This document shows, piece after piece, positions 25,719 to 33,786 of a DNA stretch of 64,000 nt (positions within the stretch are counted from its first letter, which is position 1; the number at the start of each line of letters is the position of its first letter). A program made the translations under genes and the position numbers. The notes below the pieces were generated by a model. The model was not told where the DNA came from, did not search any database, and was given only the letters and a program-made list of their open reading frames with translations. The stretch is taken from the NCBI RefSeq assembly GCF_004118855.1, contig NZ_PDKF01000002.1:1-64000 (forward strand). Reading direction: 5' to 3'. Source of the stretch: Arcobacter sp. CECT 8983. Lineage in GTDB: Bacteria > Campylobacterota > Campylobacteria > Campylobacterales > Arcobacteraceae.

Positions 25719-25885
25719 TTATTAAAAGTCAATGGCAATAAATTAGTTTTATTAAATTGTTTTGTGCACTCACTTAACAAATAACTATTTGAAATAATAC
25801 ACACAAAATGAATAACTAATATTCCACAACATTACCTCAATGTTATAGAATATCATTTCTTCATTTTGGCATTGACTTTTAATAA
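25719..25885 (+). ncRNA. Retron msr-msd non-coding RNA
   Basis: A 16-bp perfect inverted repeat bounds it: a1 TTATTAAAAGTCAATG (25719-25734) and a2 CATTGACTTTTAATAA (25870-25885). Inside, msr-like hairpins are AATAAA/TTTATT (25737-25753) and CAAAT-AACT-ATTTG (25778-25791). The msd-like region has an outer 8-bp stem, AAAATGAA/TTCATTTT (25805-25812 and 25860-25867), and a long imperfect inner hairpin (25819-25853) with an ACCTC loop and two A/C mismatches. By analogy with Ec86, the branching G should be just after a1 (G25735). Reverse transcription of msd would give a short hairpin DNA. The exact ends of the RNA and DNA are inferred. Confidence 0.83.
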
Positions 25886-25894
25886 GGATTAAAG

Positions 25895-26749
25895 ATAGAA
25901 ATTATTCCCTTTTTAAAAAGTAATACAAGAATTGAAATACCATCAAATTTAAGAATTTTAATTTTTGGAGGTGCTTTAGACTCTGGTTGCCGTAGAGATT
26001 TATTATTAAATTGGCTAAAAAAGGAAAAAGGATTTTTAACTGTTATTCCTGATAAAATAAACTATTTTGATATAGCATCATCTAAGTATACTTTAATAGA
26101 AAAAGAAAGTCATCTATTTGAAAACTCAGATATTCTAATTATTATTCCTGAATCTCCTGGCTCTTTTGCAGAAATTGGAATGATATCATACATGATTGCA
26201 AATCATAAGGCAGAGAAAGAACGCATTGCCTATGGTAAAAAAACTTTAATCATTTTAGATAAAAAATATAAACATGAAGAGTCTTTTATTAAATTAGGAC
26301 CAATAAAAATTATTAAGGCACATCAAGGTAAATCTATTAACTTTGATTTTGAAAAGGGAAATAAAAAAGAAATAATTAGGAACTTTAAAACTAAAGAAAT
26401 ACAGCAGTTCAAACTAAATGATACTACAGATGATACAAAAGAGCTATTCTTTTTTAATTGCATAAAAATATTAATCTATTTATATTATCATAAATCACTA
26501 GATTTTAATTCTACAGTATATAAAGAAGAATTTATTCAAAGGCTAAAACAAATTCATATAGGAATAGGAATTGATAATATAGAATATTTAGAATCTGCAG
26601 AACTTATTAAAAAAGATTTTAGCAAAGCAAAAATAAATTTATCAATTAAACACTCTCATCCATTTATTCAAGAACTCATAAAGCTAAATTTAAATATATT
26701 TTTAGAAAAAGGCATTATCAAAAATTTTTTAACTCAGAGTGGATATTAG
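25895..26749 (+). CDS. Retron effector, nucleoside-deoxyribosyltransferase-like with C-terminal winged helix (Ec86/Eco1 type)
   Basis: About 284 aa. The frame is open from 25886 (in-frame TAA at 25883) but offers no ATG, GTG or TTG until 26180, which would delete half of the catalytic domain. ATA at 25895 lies 6 nt after AAGGA and is the most likely start; ATT at 25901 or 25904 is possible. Numbered from 25895, a Rossmann-like start (ILIFGGALDSGCRRD, about 21-35) leads to IIIPESPGSFAEIG (82-95), the motif with the presumed catalytic Glu, and then FIKLGPIKII. These blocks match the Ec86 effector, whose complex has been reported to hydrolyse NAD+. The region after about 175 resembles a winged helix. 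RT follows 1 nt later. Confidence 0.85.
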   Translation: MEIIPFLKSNTRIEIPSNLRILIFGGALDSGCRRDLLLNWLKKEKGFLTVIPDKINYFDIASSKYTLIEKESHLFENSDILIIIPESPGSFAEIGMISYMIANHKAEKERIAYGKKTLIILDKKYKHEESFIKLGPIKIIKAHQGKSINFDFEKGNKKEIIRNFKTKEIQQFKLNDTTDDTKELFFFNCIKILIYLYYHKSLDFNSTVYKEEFIQRLKQIHIGIGIDNIEYLESAELIKKDFSKAKINLSIKHSHPFIQELIKLNLNIFLEKGIIKNFLTQSGY

Positions 26750-26750
26750 T

Positions 26751-27680
26751 ATGAGTTTTTTAGAATACCTTGAAGAAAAGGGATATCCAAACACTTTACT
26801 AAGAAAAATATTTGACAAGCATGAAGATTATGTTTATCACTTTAGAATAAAAGGTAAACTGCAAATTGCTCCAAAATGGGAGTTAAAAATACTACAAAAA
26901 ATTTTGAAAGATTATATTACAGATAATTATGCATCTTATATTTCCAATTTTGCTACTGCTTATATTAAAAAAGAAAACATATCGTACAATGTTTCAAAAC
27001 ATTTTGGGAGAAATTATTTTTATGTTACTGATTTTTCTAATTTCTTCCCTTCTATTAAATTAACAAATATAAAAGACTACCTATCTTCAATCTTTAAAGA
27101 TGAAGATTCTTCATCTCTTGATATAATATTTAATATAGGGTTTTATAGTGATTCTTTACAATTTGGATTCCCAAGTTCACCAATCATTTCAAATATAGTA
27201 ATGACAAAATTTGATAACTTATTATTTGAAGAATTAAAAACTAAATTTCCTAAAAATAATATAGCTTATAGTAGATATTGTGATGATTTAACAATTTCAT
27301 CTAAATATGAGATTTCACCCAAAATTATTAATAATATTATAAATAGTCTATTAATAAAAGAATATACTTATCTATCAATAAATAAAAGAAAGACGAGAAG
27401 TTTTGAGAAATATTCACAATACCCTTATATTACAGGGTTGATACCACTAAAAGATAGAACAACTATTGGCAAAAAAAGATTTAACATACTTAAATTAAAT
27501 ATCTATCTATCATTAAAAAATAAAAAAATAAAAAATACAGACTTATTTGATACAGATATTGCATTAAGTTCATATTTATCATATGTTTATTTAGTTGATC
27601 CTCATAATTACAATCGACTAAAAGAATATTTTTCAAAAAGATTTAAACCTTTAGAGATAAAAAACTTATTTAAAAAATAG
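26751..27680 (+). CDS. Retron reverse transcriptase
   Basis: 309 aa from the ATG at 26751, chosen because AGAGTGGA lies upstream; a GTG at 26739 would overlap the effector. Retron signatures: NVSKH (80-84, a variant of NAxxH), motif A VTDFSNFFPSI with Asp94, motif B GFPSSPIISN (139-148), the catalytic YCDD (176-179), and ITGL (227-230, a variant of the VTG motif that recognises the cognate msr). It makes msDNA by 2'-OH-primed reverse transcription of the msd RNA. The length matches Ec86 RT, with no fused domain. The whole effector-RT unit is more AT-rich than its neighbours, consistent with transfer. Confidence 0.93.
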   Translation: MSFLEYLEEKGYPNTLLRKIFDKHEDYVYHFRIKGKLQIAPKWELKILQKILKDYITDNYASYISNFATAYIKKENISYNVSKHFGRNYFYVTDFSNFFPSIKLTNIKDYLSSIFKDEDSSSLDIIFNIGFYSDSLQFGFPSSPIISNIVMTKFDNLLFEELKTKFPKNNIAYSRYCDDLTISSKYEISPKIINNIINSLLIKEYTYLSINKRKTRSFEKYSQYPYITGLIPLKDRTTIGKKRFNILKLNIYLSLKNKKIKNTDLFDTDIALSSYLSYVYLVDPHNYNRLKEYFSKRFKPLEIKNLFKK

Positions 27681-27711
27681 TAAATTTTGTTAAAGTTCAA
27701 GGCTAGAGTAT

Positions 27712-27755
27712 AAATTTAGGTAGGAGTTTACTATTGTAAATGACTATCTAAATTT
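27712..27755 (+). terminator. Long composite hairpin downstream of the retron RT
   Basis: AAATTTAGGTAG (27712-27723) pairs with CTATCTAAATTT (27744-27755) with a single G-U. Inside is a second perfect stem, TTTAC-TATT-GTAAA (27727-27740). TTGACG follows rather than a clean T run. It probably ends the retron transcript, though a structured boundary element is also possible. Confidence 0.5.
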
Positions 27756-27785
27756 TGACGATAACGCAGAAATTTAGCAAAAGAA

Positions 27786-29018
27786 CTATTTTTCCCTTGC
27801 TAACGACTTTCCTGCTAAGTATCCAGAAGCCCAAGCAAATTGCAAGTTATATCCACCCCTATTACCTACAATATCAAGCACCTCTCCAGCTAAATAAAGC
27901 CCCCTACACTTCTTACTCTCAAAAGTTTTATCATCAACTTCATCGGTTCTTATTCCACCGCCACTTGCTTCTGCGTGTTTAAAACCTTGAGTATCGATAA
28001 CTTTCATTCGAAGATTTATAAGAGTATTTACTATAGCTCTAATATGTTTTGCATTTACATCTTTTGCTTTTATTTCACTATCTACTTTTATCATATCAAG
28101 GATTACTGGAACTAATTTATTTGAAACTATTCCACTAAGAAGATTTGTTAGTTTTTCATTTGGTAAGGATTTTATTAATGATTCTATCATTCCTAAAACT
28201 TCATTTCTAGTTTGCTTAGGAAATAGATTTATAGCTATTTGTACCTCTTGATATAAAGACATAGGATAAACTGCATATTGAGAGATATCTAAAATAGCGA
28301 AACCAGAAACTCCATACTTAGTAAATAAAACATCACCTATGATTTCATTCTCTTTTTGTCCATCTATATAAAGAGTGACTTGTGACTCTTTTTTTACCCC
28401 TTGAAGTCTTGCTTTATGTTCAAAATCTGTTTGAAGTCCTACTAAAGATGGGTAAGTCATATTAGAAGAGTGTCCAAAACTATTTGCAATATCCATACCA
28501 AGTTCAGTAGAGTTTAGCTGAGGAGCTGCAGCAAGTCCAGAGCTAATCAAGACTTTATCATACTCTTTAAACTCACTATCACTTGAGAAAAGTATAAATT
28601 TTTCTTCTTCTTTTTTAATATTTTCTATTTTAGTATTGCCTATAAAATTTAAATCTAAGCTGTCAAGTTTTGATTGTAAAAGAGTAGTTACTGATTTTGC
28701 TTCATTTGATAAAGGATATACTTTTCCATCTTCTTTTACATCAAGTAAAAGCCCTAAAGACTTACAAAAATTTTTAAAAGCATTAAAATCAAACTGCTTT
28801 AAACAATAGCTTGTAAAAGATGGATTTTCTCCTATGTAGTTAGAAACTTGGGCATTATTATTTGAGATATTACATCTTCCATTTCCACTTGCAAGTATCT
28901 TTTTCCCAATTGCATTATTTATATCAAAAAGATCTATTTGTAAATTTTTGTTTTCTGTTTTTGCAGTTATGGCTGCCATAAGTCCGGCAGCCCCTGCTCC
29001 TATAATAGCTATTTTCAA
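27786..29018 (-). CDS. BaiN/RdsA-like NAD(P)/FAD-dependent oxidoreductase (HI0933 family)
   Basis: 410 aa. The dinucleotide-binding motif IAIIGAGAAGLMAAI is at about 3-17. KKILASGNGRCNISN (about 39-53) is the signature of the HI0933/YhiN/BaiN family. The C-terminal FAD contact is GLYLAGEVLDIVGNRGGYNLQFAWASG (about 376-402). The substrate in bacteria of this group is unknown. The gene forms the right flank of the retron island; no duplicated target sequence is obvious between this side and the plsC side. Confidence 0.85.
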   Translation of the reverse strand: MKIAIIGAGAAGLMAAITAKTENKNLQIDLFDINNAIGKKILASGNGRCNISNNNAQVSNYIGENPSFTSYCLKQFDFNAFKNFCKSLGLLLDVKEDGKVYPLSNEAKSVTTLLQSKLDSLDLNFIGNTKIENIKKEEEKFILFSSDSEFKEYDKVLISSGLAAAPQLNSTELGMDIANSFGHSSNMTYPSLVGLQTDFEHKARLQGVKKESQVTLYIDGQKENEIIGDVLFTKYGVSGFAILDISQYAVYPMSLYQEVQIAINLFPKQTRNEVLGMIESLIKSLPNEKLTNLLSGIVSNKLVPVILDMIKVDSEIKAKDVNAKHIRAIVNTLINLRMKVIDTQGFKHAEASGGGIRTDEVDDKTFESKKCRGLYLAGEVLDIVGNRGGYNLQFAWASGYLAGKSLAREK

Positions 29019-29066
29019 TACATTACCTCTTTTAAATTAGAAATAATTATACTGAAATTCTGCTTT

Positions 29067-30437
29067 TTATTTGAATCCTAACATTTCAAACTGTAAATAC
29101 CATACAGCAATTGAAATAAAATATCCTATTAATATTGTCCAAGCATATTTAAAGTGAGCGCCAAAAGTATAAACACCTTTTAGTTTTCCCATAACTCCAA
29201 CCCCAGCTGCACTACCAAAAGAGATTAAAGAACCTCCAATACCAGCAGTTAAAGTCACTAGCATCCAATGAGAAAGATCCATATCAGGATTAGCTTTTAG
29301 TATTGCAGACATTACAGGAACATTGTCAACTAAAGCTGATAAAAAACCAACTGCAATATTTGAATATGTAGGTCCTAAATATTGTGGTTCATAGACCATT
29401 GAAGCTAAATGAAGCCAACCAATAAAATATAAAGCTCCAACGGCTGCTAAGATACCAAAGAAGAACATTAAAGTGTTGTTTTCGATTTTTGCCATTGATT
29501 CAAACACATCAAAATGGTCTTTACCAAATTTTTTATTAAGTTTATAAGAGTGGATTTTTAATAATACTAAACCAAACATCATTCCCCACATTGCAGGGAA
29601 ATCTAAGATTTGATGAGAAACTACTGCACAGGCAATGGTAAAGATACCTAAGAATATTGTGATTTGTGCACCTGCTTTCATTTTTGGTTTTTCCTCTTTT
29701 TCTACATCAAAATGAGGCATTTCATTAGGAACAATTCTTGAAAGTAAAAATGCAGTTATTAAGTACCCTATGATTGAAGCTGGAAATAGATATAAGAAAT
29801 CTACAAAATGACCTTTTCCTGAAGTCCAAGCCATAAGAGTAGTAATATCTCCAAAAGGAGACCAAGCTCCACCTGCATTTGCAGCAACTACAATATTTAT
29901 AGCACCTGGTACTAAAAACTCTTTTTTATTTTTTTCTATTGTTATTAATACTGTTGATAAAATAAGTGCTGTTGTTAAGTTATCTGCTATAGGCGAGATA
30001 AAGAAAGCTAAAAATCCAGTAAGCCAGAAAAGTTTTTTATAGCTATAACCTTTTGAGATAAGATTATATTTTAAACTATCAAATACATTCATATGAATTA
30101 GTGATTCAATATATGTCATAGCAACAAATAAGAAGAAGAATATTTCTGCAATCTCTAAAATCACACTTTCTGCTTCATTATGCACATTATGAATATTTAA
30201 GTCATTCATATAATAATATACTGCAATAAGTAAGAAAGATACAATCCCCACAAAAAGTGCTGGTATTGACTTATCAATTTCATATTTGTCTTCAGCAGCG
30301 ATAAAATAATACCCCACTACAAAAACTATTAAAACTAAAAAGCCAATCCAAGTCATTGTCAAATCTATGGTTTCAACATTACTATTCCCAAAGAGAAAAC
30401 TTGTAAAAAGTAAACTCAATAACAGATATTTTTTCAA
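29067..30437 (-). CDS. nhaD: Na+/H+ antiporter NhaD
   Basis: 456 aa with about 11-12 membrane segments after a hydrophobic leader. Family landmarks: SPIADNLTTALILSTVLI (about 145-162), AANAGGAWSPFGDITTLMAW (about 184-203) and FLSALVDNVPVMSAILKANPD, which fit NhaD of marine and halophilic bacteria. It exports Na+ at alkaline pH, in keeping with the ectoine operon. It lies 10 nt downstream of the Bcr/CflA-type gene and is probably co-transcribed. Confidence 0.88.
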   Translation of the reverse strand: MKKYLLLSLLFTSFLFGNSNVETIDLTMTWIGFLVLIVFVVGYYFIAAEDKYEIDKSIPALFVGIVSFLLIAVYYYMNDLNIHNVHNEAESVILEIAEIFFFLFVAMTYIESLIHMNVFDSLKYNLISKGYSYKKLFWLTGFLAFFISPIADNLTTALILSTVLITIEKNKKEFLVPGAINIVVAANAGGAWSPFGDITTLMAWTSGKGHFVDFLYLFPASIIGYLITAFLLSRIVPNEMPHFDVEKEEKPKMKAGAQITIFLGIFTIACAVVSHQILDFPAMWGMMFGLVLLKIHSYKLNKKFGKDHFDVFESMAKIENNTLMFFFGILAAVGALYFIGWLHLASMVYEPQYLGPTYSNIAVGFLSALVDNVPVMSAILKANPDMDLSHWMLVTLTAGIGGSLISFGSAAGVGVMGKLKGVYTFGAHFKYAWTILIGYFISIAVWYLQFEMLGFK

Positions 30438-30447
30438 TATAAACTCC

Positions 30448-31599
30448 TTATTTATATGATTTCATAATTAAAAATGCAACAATTGATATTATGGTTAAAC
30501 TTATTGCAATTGGTAAAAAAGAAGCACTATGAGATAAAAGTGCTAAAGATGAAATAATAGCTCCAAGACCAAATTGAAGTACTCCTACAACTCCAGATGC
30601 TACACCTGCATTTTTTTGGAAATGTTCCATTGCAAGAGCCATACAGTTACCAAAAATAAAAGCCATCATACTCATATATCCTGCCATAAGTGCCATAGTT
30701 AAAGGTAAAGTTTGGATATCTGAAGTAAGTATCCAAATAATAGATATTAAAATTTGAATTAATAAACTTACTTTTACTAAAAATAGTGGTTTATATTTTC
30801 TCAACATAATTAAATTTACTTTTATCATTGAGATTAAAATTATAAAGTTAAAACCAAAAAAGAAGGGAAATAAATCAGTTGAAATACCATAATGCTCTAT
30901 AAAGATAAAAGAAGATTTTGAAATCAAGATAAAGAATCCTGAAAAACCTAATGATAAAGTAAGCATAGCTTTCATAGCAACTTTGTGAGTAAGTACTTTT
31001 TTATAAGATTGATATACACTTTGTTTCACATAAGTATAACTCTCATCTAAATCTTTATAAACCATAAAGGCAATAAATAGTGCGTAAAAAGTAAAAAATA
31101 AAAATATTGCTTCCCAAGAATAAAAATGAATGATAAAAGAACCAATAGCAGGAGCTATTAAAGGAGCAATACTTCTAATAGTACCAATCAAAGATAAAAC
31201 CTTTGCAGCTTCATCTCCATGAAACTTATCTCTTACAACAGCCATGGCATTTACTACAACTACACCTCCAAAGAAGGCCTCAATAAATCTTAGTACCCAA
31301 AGTTGATAAATATTTCCACTAAAAATCATAATAAAACTAATGAAAGAAAAGCCTATCAACCCTATAAGTGAGCTTTTTCGTCTTCCTATTCTATCAGATA
31401 AAGGTCCTCCAAATATTTGTCCTATTGAAAACCCTATTAAAAAAATTGATAAAGTTAATTCTATTTTTTCAATACTTACATTAAACGAATCTGCAATATC
31501 TGGTATTGAGGGGATATAAGTATCAGTTGCAATAGGAGCTACAGAAGATAAAATAGCTAGTAAAACAATTAAATACATGTGATTATGTGCTTTTTTCAT
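30448..31599 (-). CDS. Bcr/CflA family multidrug MFS exporter
   Basis: 383 aa, 12 membrane helices. The N-terminus MYLIVLLAILSSVAPIATDTYIPSIPDIA is typical of the Bcr/CflA group; GGPLSDRIGRRKSSLIGLI (about 64-82) is MFS motif A; RFIEAFFGGVVVVNAMAVVRD is the loop 4-5 motif. It likely exports a drug or metabolite. The MarR-type operator 48 nt upstream suggests induction when the regulator at 21.6 kb binds its ligand. AAGGAGTTGA before the ATG is a strong ribosome binding site. Confidence 0.88.
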   Translation of the reverse strand: MKKAHNHMYLIVLLAILSSVAPIATDTYIPSIPDIADSFNVSIEKIELTLSIFLIGFSIGQIFGGPLSDRIGRRKSSLIGLIGFSFISFIMIFSGNIYQLWVLRFIEAFFGGVVVVNAMAVVRDKFHGDEAAKVLSLIGTIRSIAPLIAPAIGSFIIHFYSWEAIFLFFTFYALFIAFMVYKDLDESYTYVKQSVYQSYKKVLTHKVAMKAMLTLSLGFSGFFILISKSSFIFIEHYGISTDLFPFFFGFNFIILISMIKVNLIMLRKYKPLFLVKVSLLIQILISIIWILTSDIQTLPLTMALMAGYMSMMAFIFGNCMALAMEHFQKNAGVASGVVGVLQFGLGAIISSLALLSHSASFLPIAISLTIISIVAFLIMKSYK

Positions 31600-31916
31600 T
31601 CAACTCCTTACTATTTAAATTGACATATGTTCAGAATAATATGTCCATGCAATAGTTGCATATACAACCTTATTTTATTATTAAAATTTGAAAATAGTAT
31701 ATTTGAATACCTGATTATTTTAGTTATGTATACTCTTTTTGTATAATTATAAATTTTTTTGGAATATTATAAGTTTTTTAGTCAAGTTTCCACTTATTCA
31801 TCTACACACTCTATTTAAAGGTACTTTTGACATTAAAGCCTAGTTCTTAAATCAAGAAAATAAGTCTAATTTGAGTAATTTGTTAAACATTATCTAATTA
31901 ATTTTGATTAAATGAC
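31600..31916. promoter_or_regulatory. Intergenic control region of the Bcr/CflA exporter, with MarR-type site
   Basis: There is no gene here. A dyad, GACATAT/ATATGTC, lies at 31622-31645, and directly next to it is the MarR-type element 31647-31668, whose GTTGCATATACAAC core is at 31655-31668. Both precede the minus-strand exporter. The rest (31680-31916) is AT-rich with only weak inverted repeats; I see no small ORF with a ribosome binding site. Confidence 0.6.
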
Positions 31917-31945
31917 TTGACATTAAATAAAAAATCTATTACAAT
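31917..31945 (+). promoter_or_regulatory. Sigma70 promoter of metY
   Basis: TTGACA at 31917-31922, a 17-nt spacer and TACAAT at 31940-31945 make a near-consensus promoter. The metY ATG is 54 nt downstream of the -10 element. A good -35 box is unusual in this group, which usually relies on the -10 region and AT periodicity, so the gene should be strongly expressed. Confidence 0.7.
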
Positions 31946-31999
31946 TCTAACATAACAATTCAAAAAATGTAAAAAAGTTAAAATATAGGAGTCATAAAA

Positions 32000-33268
32000 A
32001 TGCAAAAAGAAACAATTGCAGTTCATGGAGGGTACAACAACAAAGAAGGTTGGGGTACTATGGCTGTGCCAATCGCACAAACAACTGCTTATGCATTTAG
32101 AGATGCAGAACACGCAGCAAACTTATTTGCATTAAAAGAGTTAGGTTCTATTTATACTAGAATCACGAACCCAACTACTGATGTATTAGAACAAAGATTT
32201 GCACAACTTGAAGGTGGAGCTGCTGCTATTTGTACAGCAAGTGGTCAATCTGCAATCTTCTATGCTATTGCAAATGTTGCTGAAGCAGGTGATAATATTT
32301 TAATCTCAGACAAACTATATGGTGGTGCAGTTACTTTATTAACTCACACTATCAAAAGATTTGGGATTACTGCAAAAGTATTTAAAAGTGCTGATGCTAG
32401 TGATTTAGAAGAGCAAATTGATGATAAAACAAAAGCTATCTTCTTTGAATCATTATCAAACCCACAAATTGCTATTGCAGATATTGAAAAAATTGTTGAA
32501 ATCGCTAAAAGAAATGGTGTTTTAACAGTTTGTGATAATACAGTTGCAAGTGCAGCTTTATTTAACCCAATTTCATGGGGAGTAGATGTAGTTGTTCACT
32601 CAACTTCTAAATATACAAACGGTCAAGGTACTGCTGTAGGTGGTATTGTTGTTGAAAGAGATGGTTTAGCAGAGTTTTTCAAAGAAAATGCAAACAGATA
32701 TTCACACTTTGTTGAGCCAGATGAATCATATCATGGTTTAGTTTATGTTGATGTTCCTCTTCCAAACTTTTGTTTAAGAATTAGATTAAACCTTTTAAGA
32801 GATATTGGTGCAACTCAGTCACCACATAACTCATGGTTACTATTACAATCTATTGAAACATTAGATATTAGAATGGAAAAACATTCAAACAGTGCTTTAG
32901 AAGTAGCTAAATTCTTAGAAGCTCATCCAAAAGTTAAATCAGTTAATTACCCTGGATTAGAGTCAAATACAGACTATGAAAAAGCACAAAAATATTTCAA
33001 AGATGGTAAGTCATCTGGTCTTATCTCTTTTGAAGCCCAATCTTATGAAGCAGCAAAAACAATAATTGACCAAGCTAAGTTATTTAGTGTTGTTGTAAAC
33101 ATTGGTGATTCTAAGTCATTAATTGTACACCCAGCTTCAACAACTCATTCACAAATGAGTGAAGAAGAGTTATTAAAAGCAGGTGTAAACCCTACAACTG
33201 TTAGGTTATCTATTGGATTAGAAAATCCAAAAGATTTAATTGAAGACTTAGAGCAAGCATTAGCGTAA
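32000..33268 (+). CDS. metY: O-acetylhomoserine sulfhydrylase
   Basis: 422 aa Cys/Met-metabolism PLP enzyme. It forms homocysteine from O-acetylhomoserine and sulfide. It opens ETIAVHGGYNNKEGWGTMAVPI (about 4-25); YTRITNPTTDVLEQRFAQLEGG is the substrate region; the PLP lysine is in VVHSTSKYTNGQGTAVGG (about 194-211); SIGLENPKDLIEDLEQAL closes it. The length suits MetY better than MetB/MetC (about 380). TAGGAG precedes the ATG. It heads the sulfur cluster with rrf2 11 nt after it. Confidence 0.92.
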   Translation: MQKETIAVHGGYNNKEGWGTMAVPIAQTTAYAFRDAEHAANLFALKELGSIYTRITNPTTDVLEQRFAQLEGGAAAICTASGQSAIFYAIANVAEAGDNILISDKLYGGAVTLLTHTIKRFGITAKVFKSADASDLEEQIDDKTKAIFFESLSNPQIAIADIEKIVEIAKRNGVLTVCDNTVASAALFNPISWGVDVVVHSTSKYTNGQGTAVGGIVVERDGLAEFFKENANRYSHFVEPDESYHGLVYVDVPLPNFCLRIRLNLLRDIGATQSPHNSWLLLQSIETLDIRMEKHSNSALEVAKFLEAHPKVKSVNYPGLESNTDYEKAQKYFKDGKSSGLISFEAQSYEAAKTIIDQAKLFSVVVNIGDSKSLIVHPASTTHSQMSEEELLKAGVNPTTVRLSIGLENPKDLIEDLEQALA

Positions 33269-33279
33269 GGATAACAGTA

Positions 33280-33693
33280 ATGCCTCTAATTTCAACAAAA
33301 GGTGTATATGGTCTAACAGCCATGTATGAATTAAGTAAGCACGAAGATGACTCTCCCATGCAAATCAAGGAGATTTCATCTAATGCTAATATTCCACAAA
33401 ACTACCTTGAACAATTACTAGGAAAGCTAAGACGAGCTGAACTAGTAAAAAGTATCAGGGGAGCAAAAGGTGGATATGTGTTAGCTCAAAAACCAGAAGA
33501 TATTTCAGTAAAGGATATTTTAGTTGCCCTTGAAGGTGATTTAAAAATCGTTGATAGTAAAGCTGATAATCCGATTTTAAATATCTTCTTTGATGATGCT
33601 AAGAAAAGTACAAAAGAACTGTTTGATATCTCACTAGCAAAACTAGATGAATATCAAGATAGATATAACGAATTTTTACATTACAGTATATAA
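33280..33693 (+). CDS. Rrf2 family regulator of sulfur metabolism (CymR/IscR-like)
   Basis: 137 aa. The winged HTH at the N-terminus, KGVYGLTAMYELSKHEDDSPMQIKEI and NIPQNYLEQLLGKLRRAELVKSIRGAKGGY, is the Rrf2 signature. The three cysteines that bind an Fe-S cluster in IscR are absent, so it resembles CymR, which senses sulfur status through cysteine synthase in Firmicutes. It lies between metY and cysK, which supports control of this cluster. That the partner is CysK is inference. Confidence 0.85.
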   Translation: MPLISTKGVYGLTAMYELSKHEDDSPMQIKEISSNANIPQNYLEQLLGKLRRAELVKSIRGAKGGYVLAQKPEDISVKDILVALEGDLKIVDSKADNPILNIFFDDAKKSTKELFDISLAKLDEYQDRYNEFLHYSI

Positions 33694-33699
33694 AGTTTA

Positions 33700-33717
33700 A
33701 GAGCAACTCGTTGCTCT
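33700..33717 (+). terminator. Terminator after rrf2
   Basis: AGAGCAA (33700-33706), loop CTCG, TTGCTCT (33711-33717), followed by CTTTAG. It is a compact stem 7 nt after the rrf2 stop, so cysK has its own promoter in 33720-33825. Confidence 0.65.
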
Positions 33718-33786
33718 CTTTAGAGTTTGCTTCTTTAGTGATAATTTACTTATCACGAGAAAAGAAGTTATTTAATTTAAATTATG

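Noticed and set aside
26180-26749. A 189-aa gene starting at ATG 26180
   Set aside because: The same frame is open to 25886 and the added part encodes the Rossmann core (ILIFGGAL) and PESPGSF motif of the effector family. The ATG at 26180 lies after the catalytic motif, so it is an internal methionine.
25383-27785. Flanking direct repeats or an integrase marking the retron as a mobile element
   Set aside because: I compared the plsC-side and baiN-side gaps by eye and found no convincing direct repeat or tRNA end, and no integrase or transposase gene is present.
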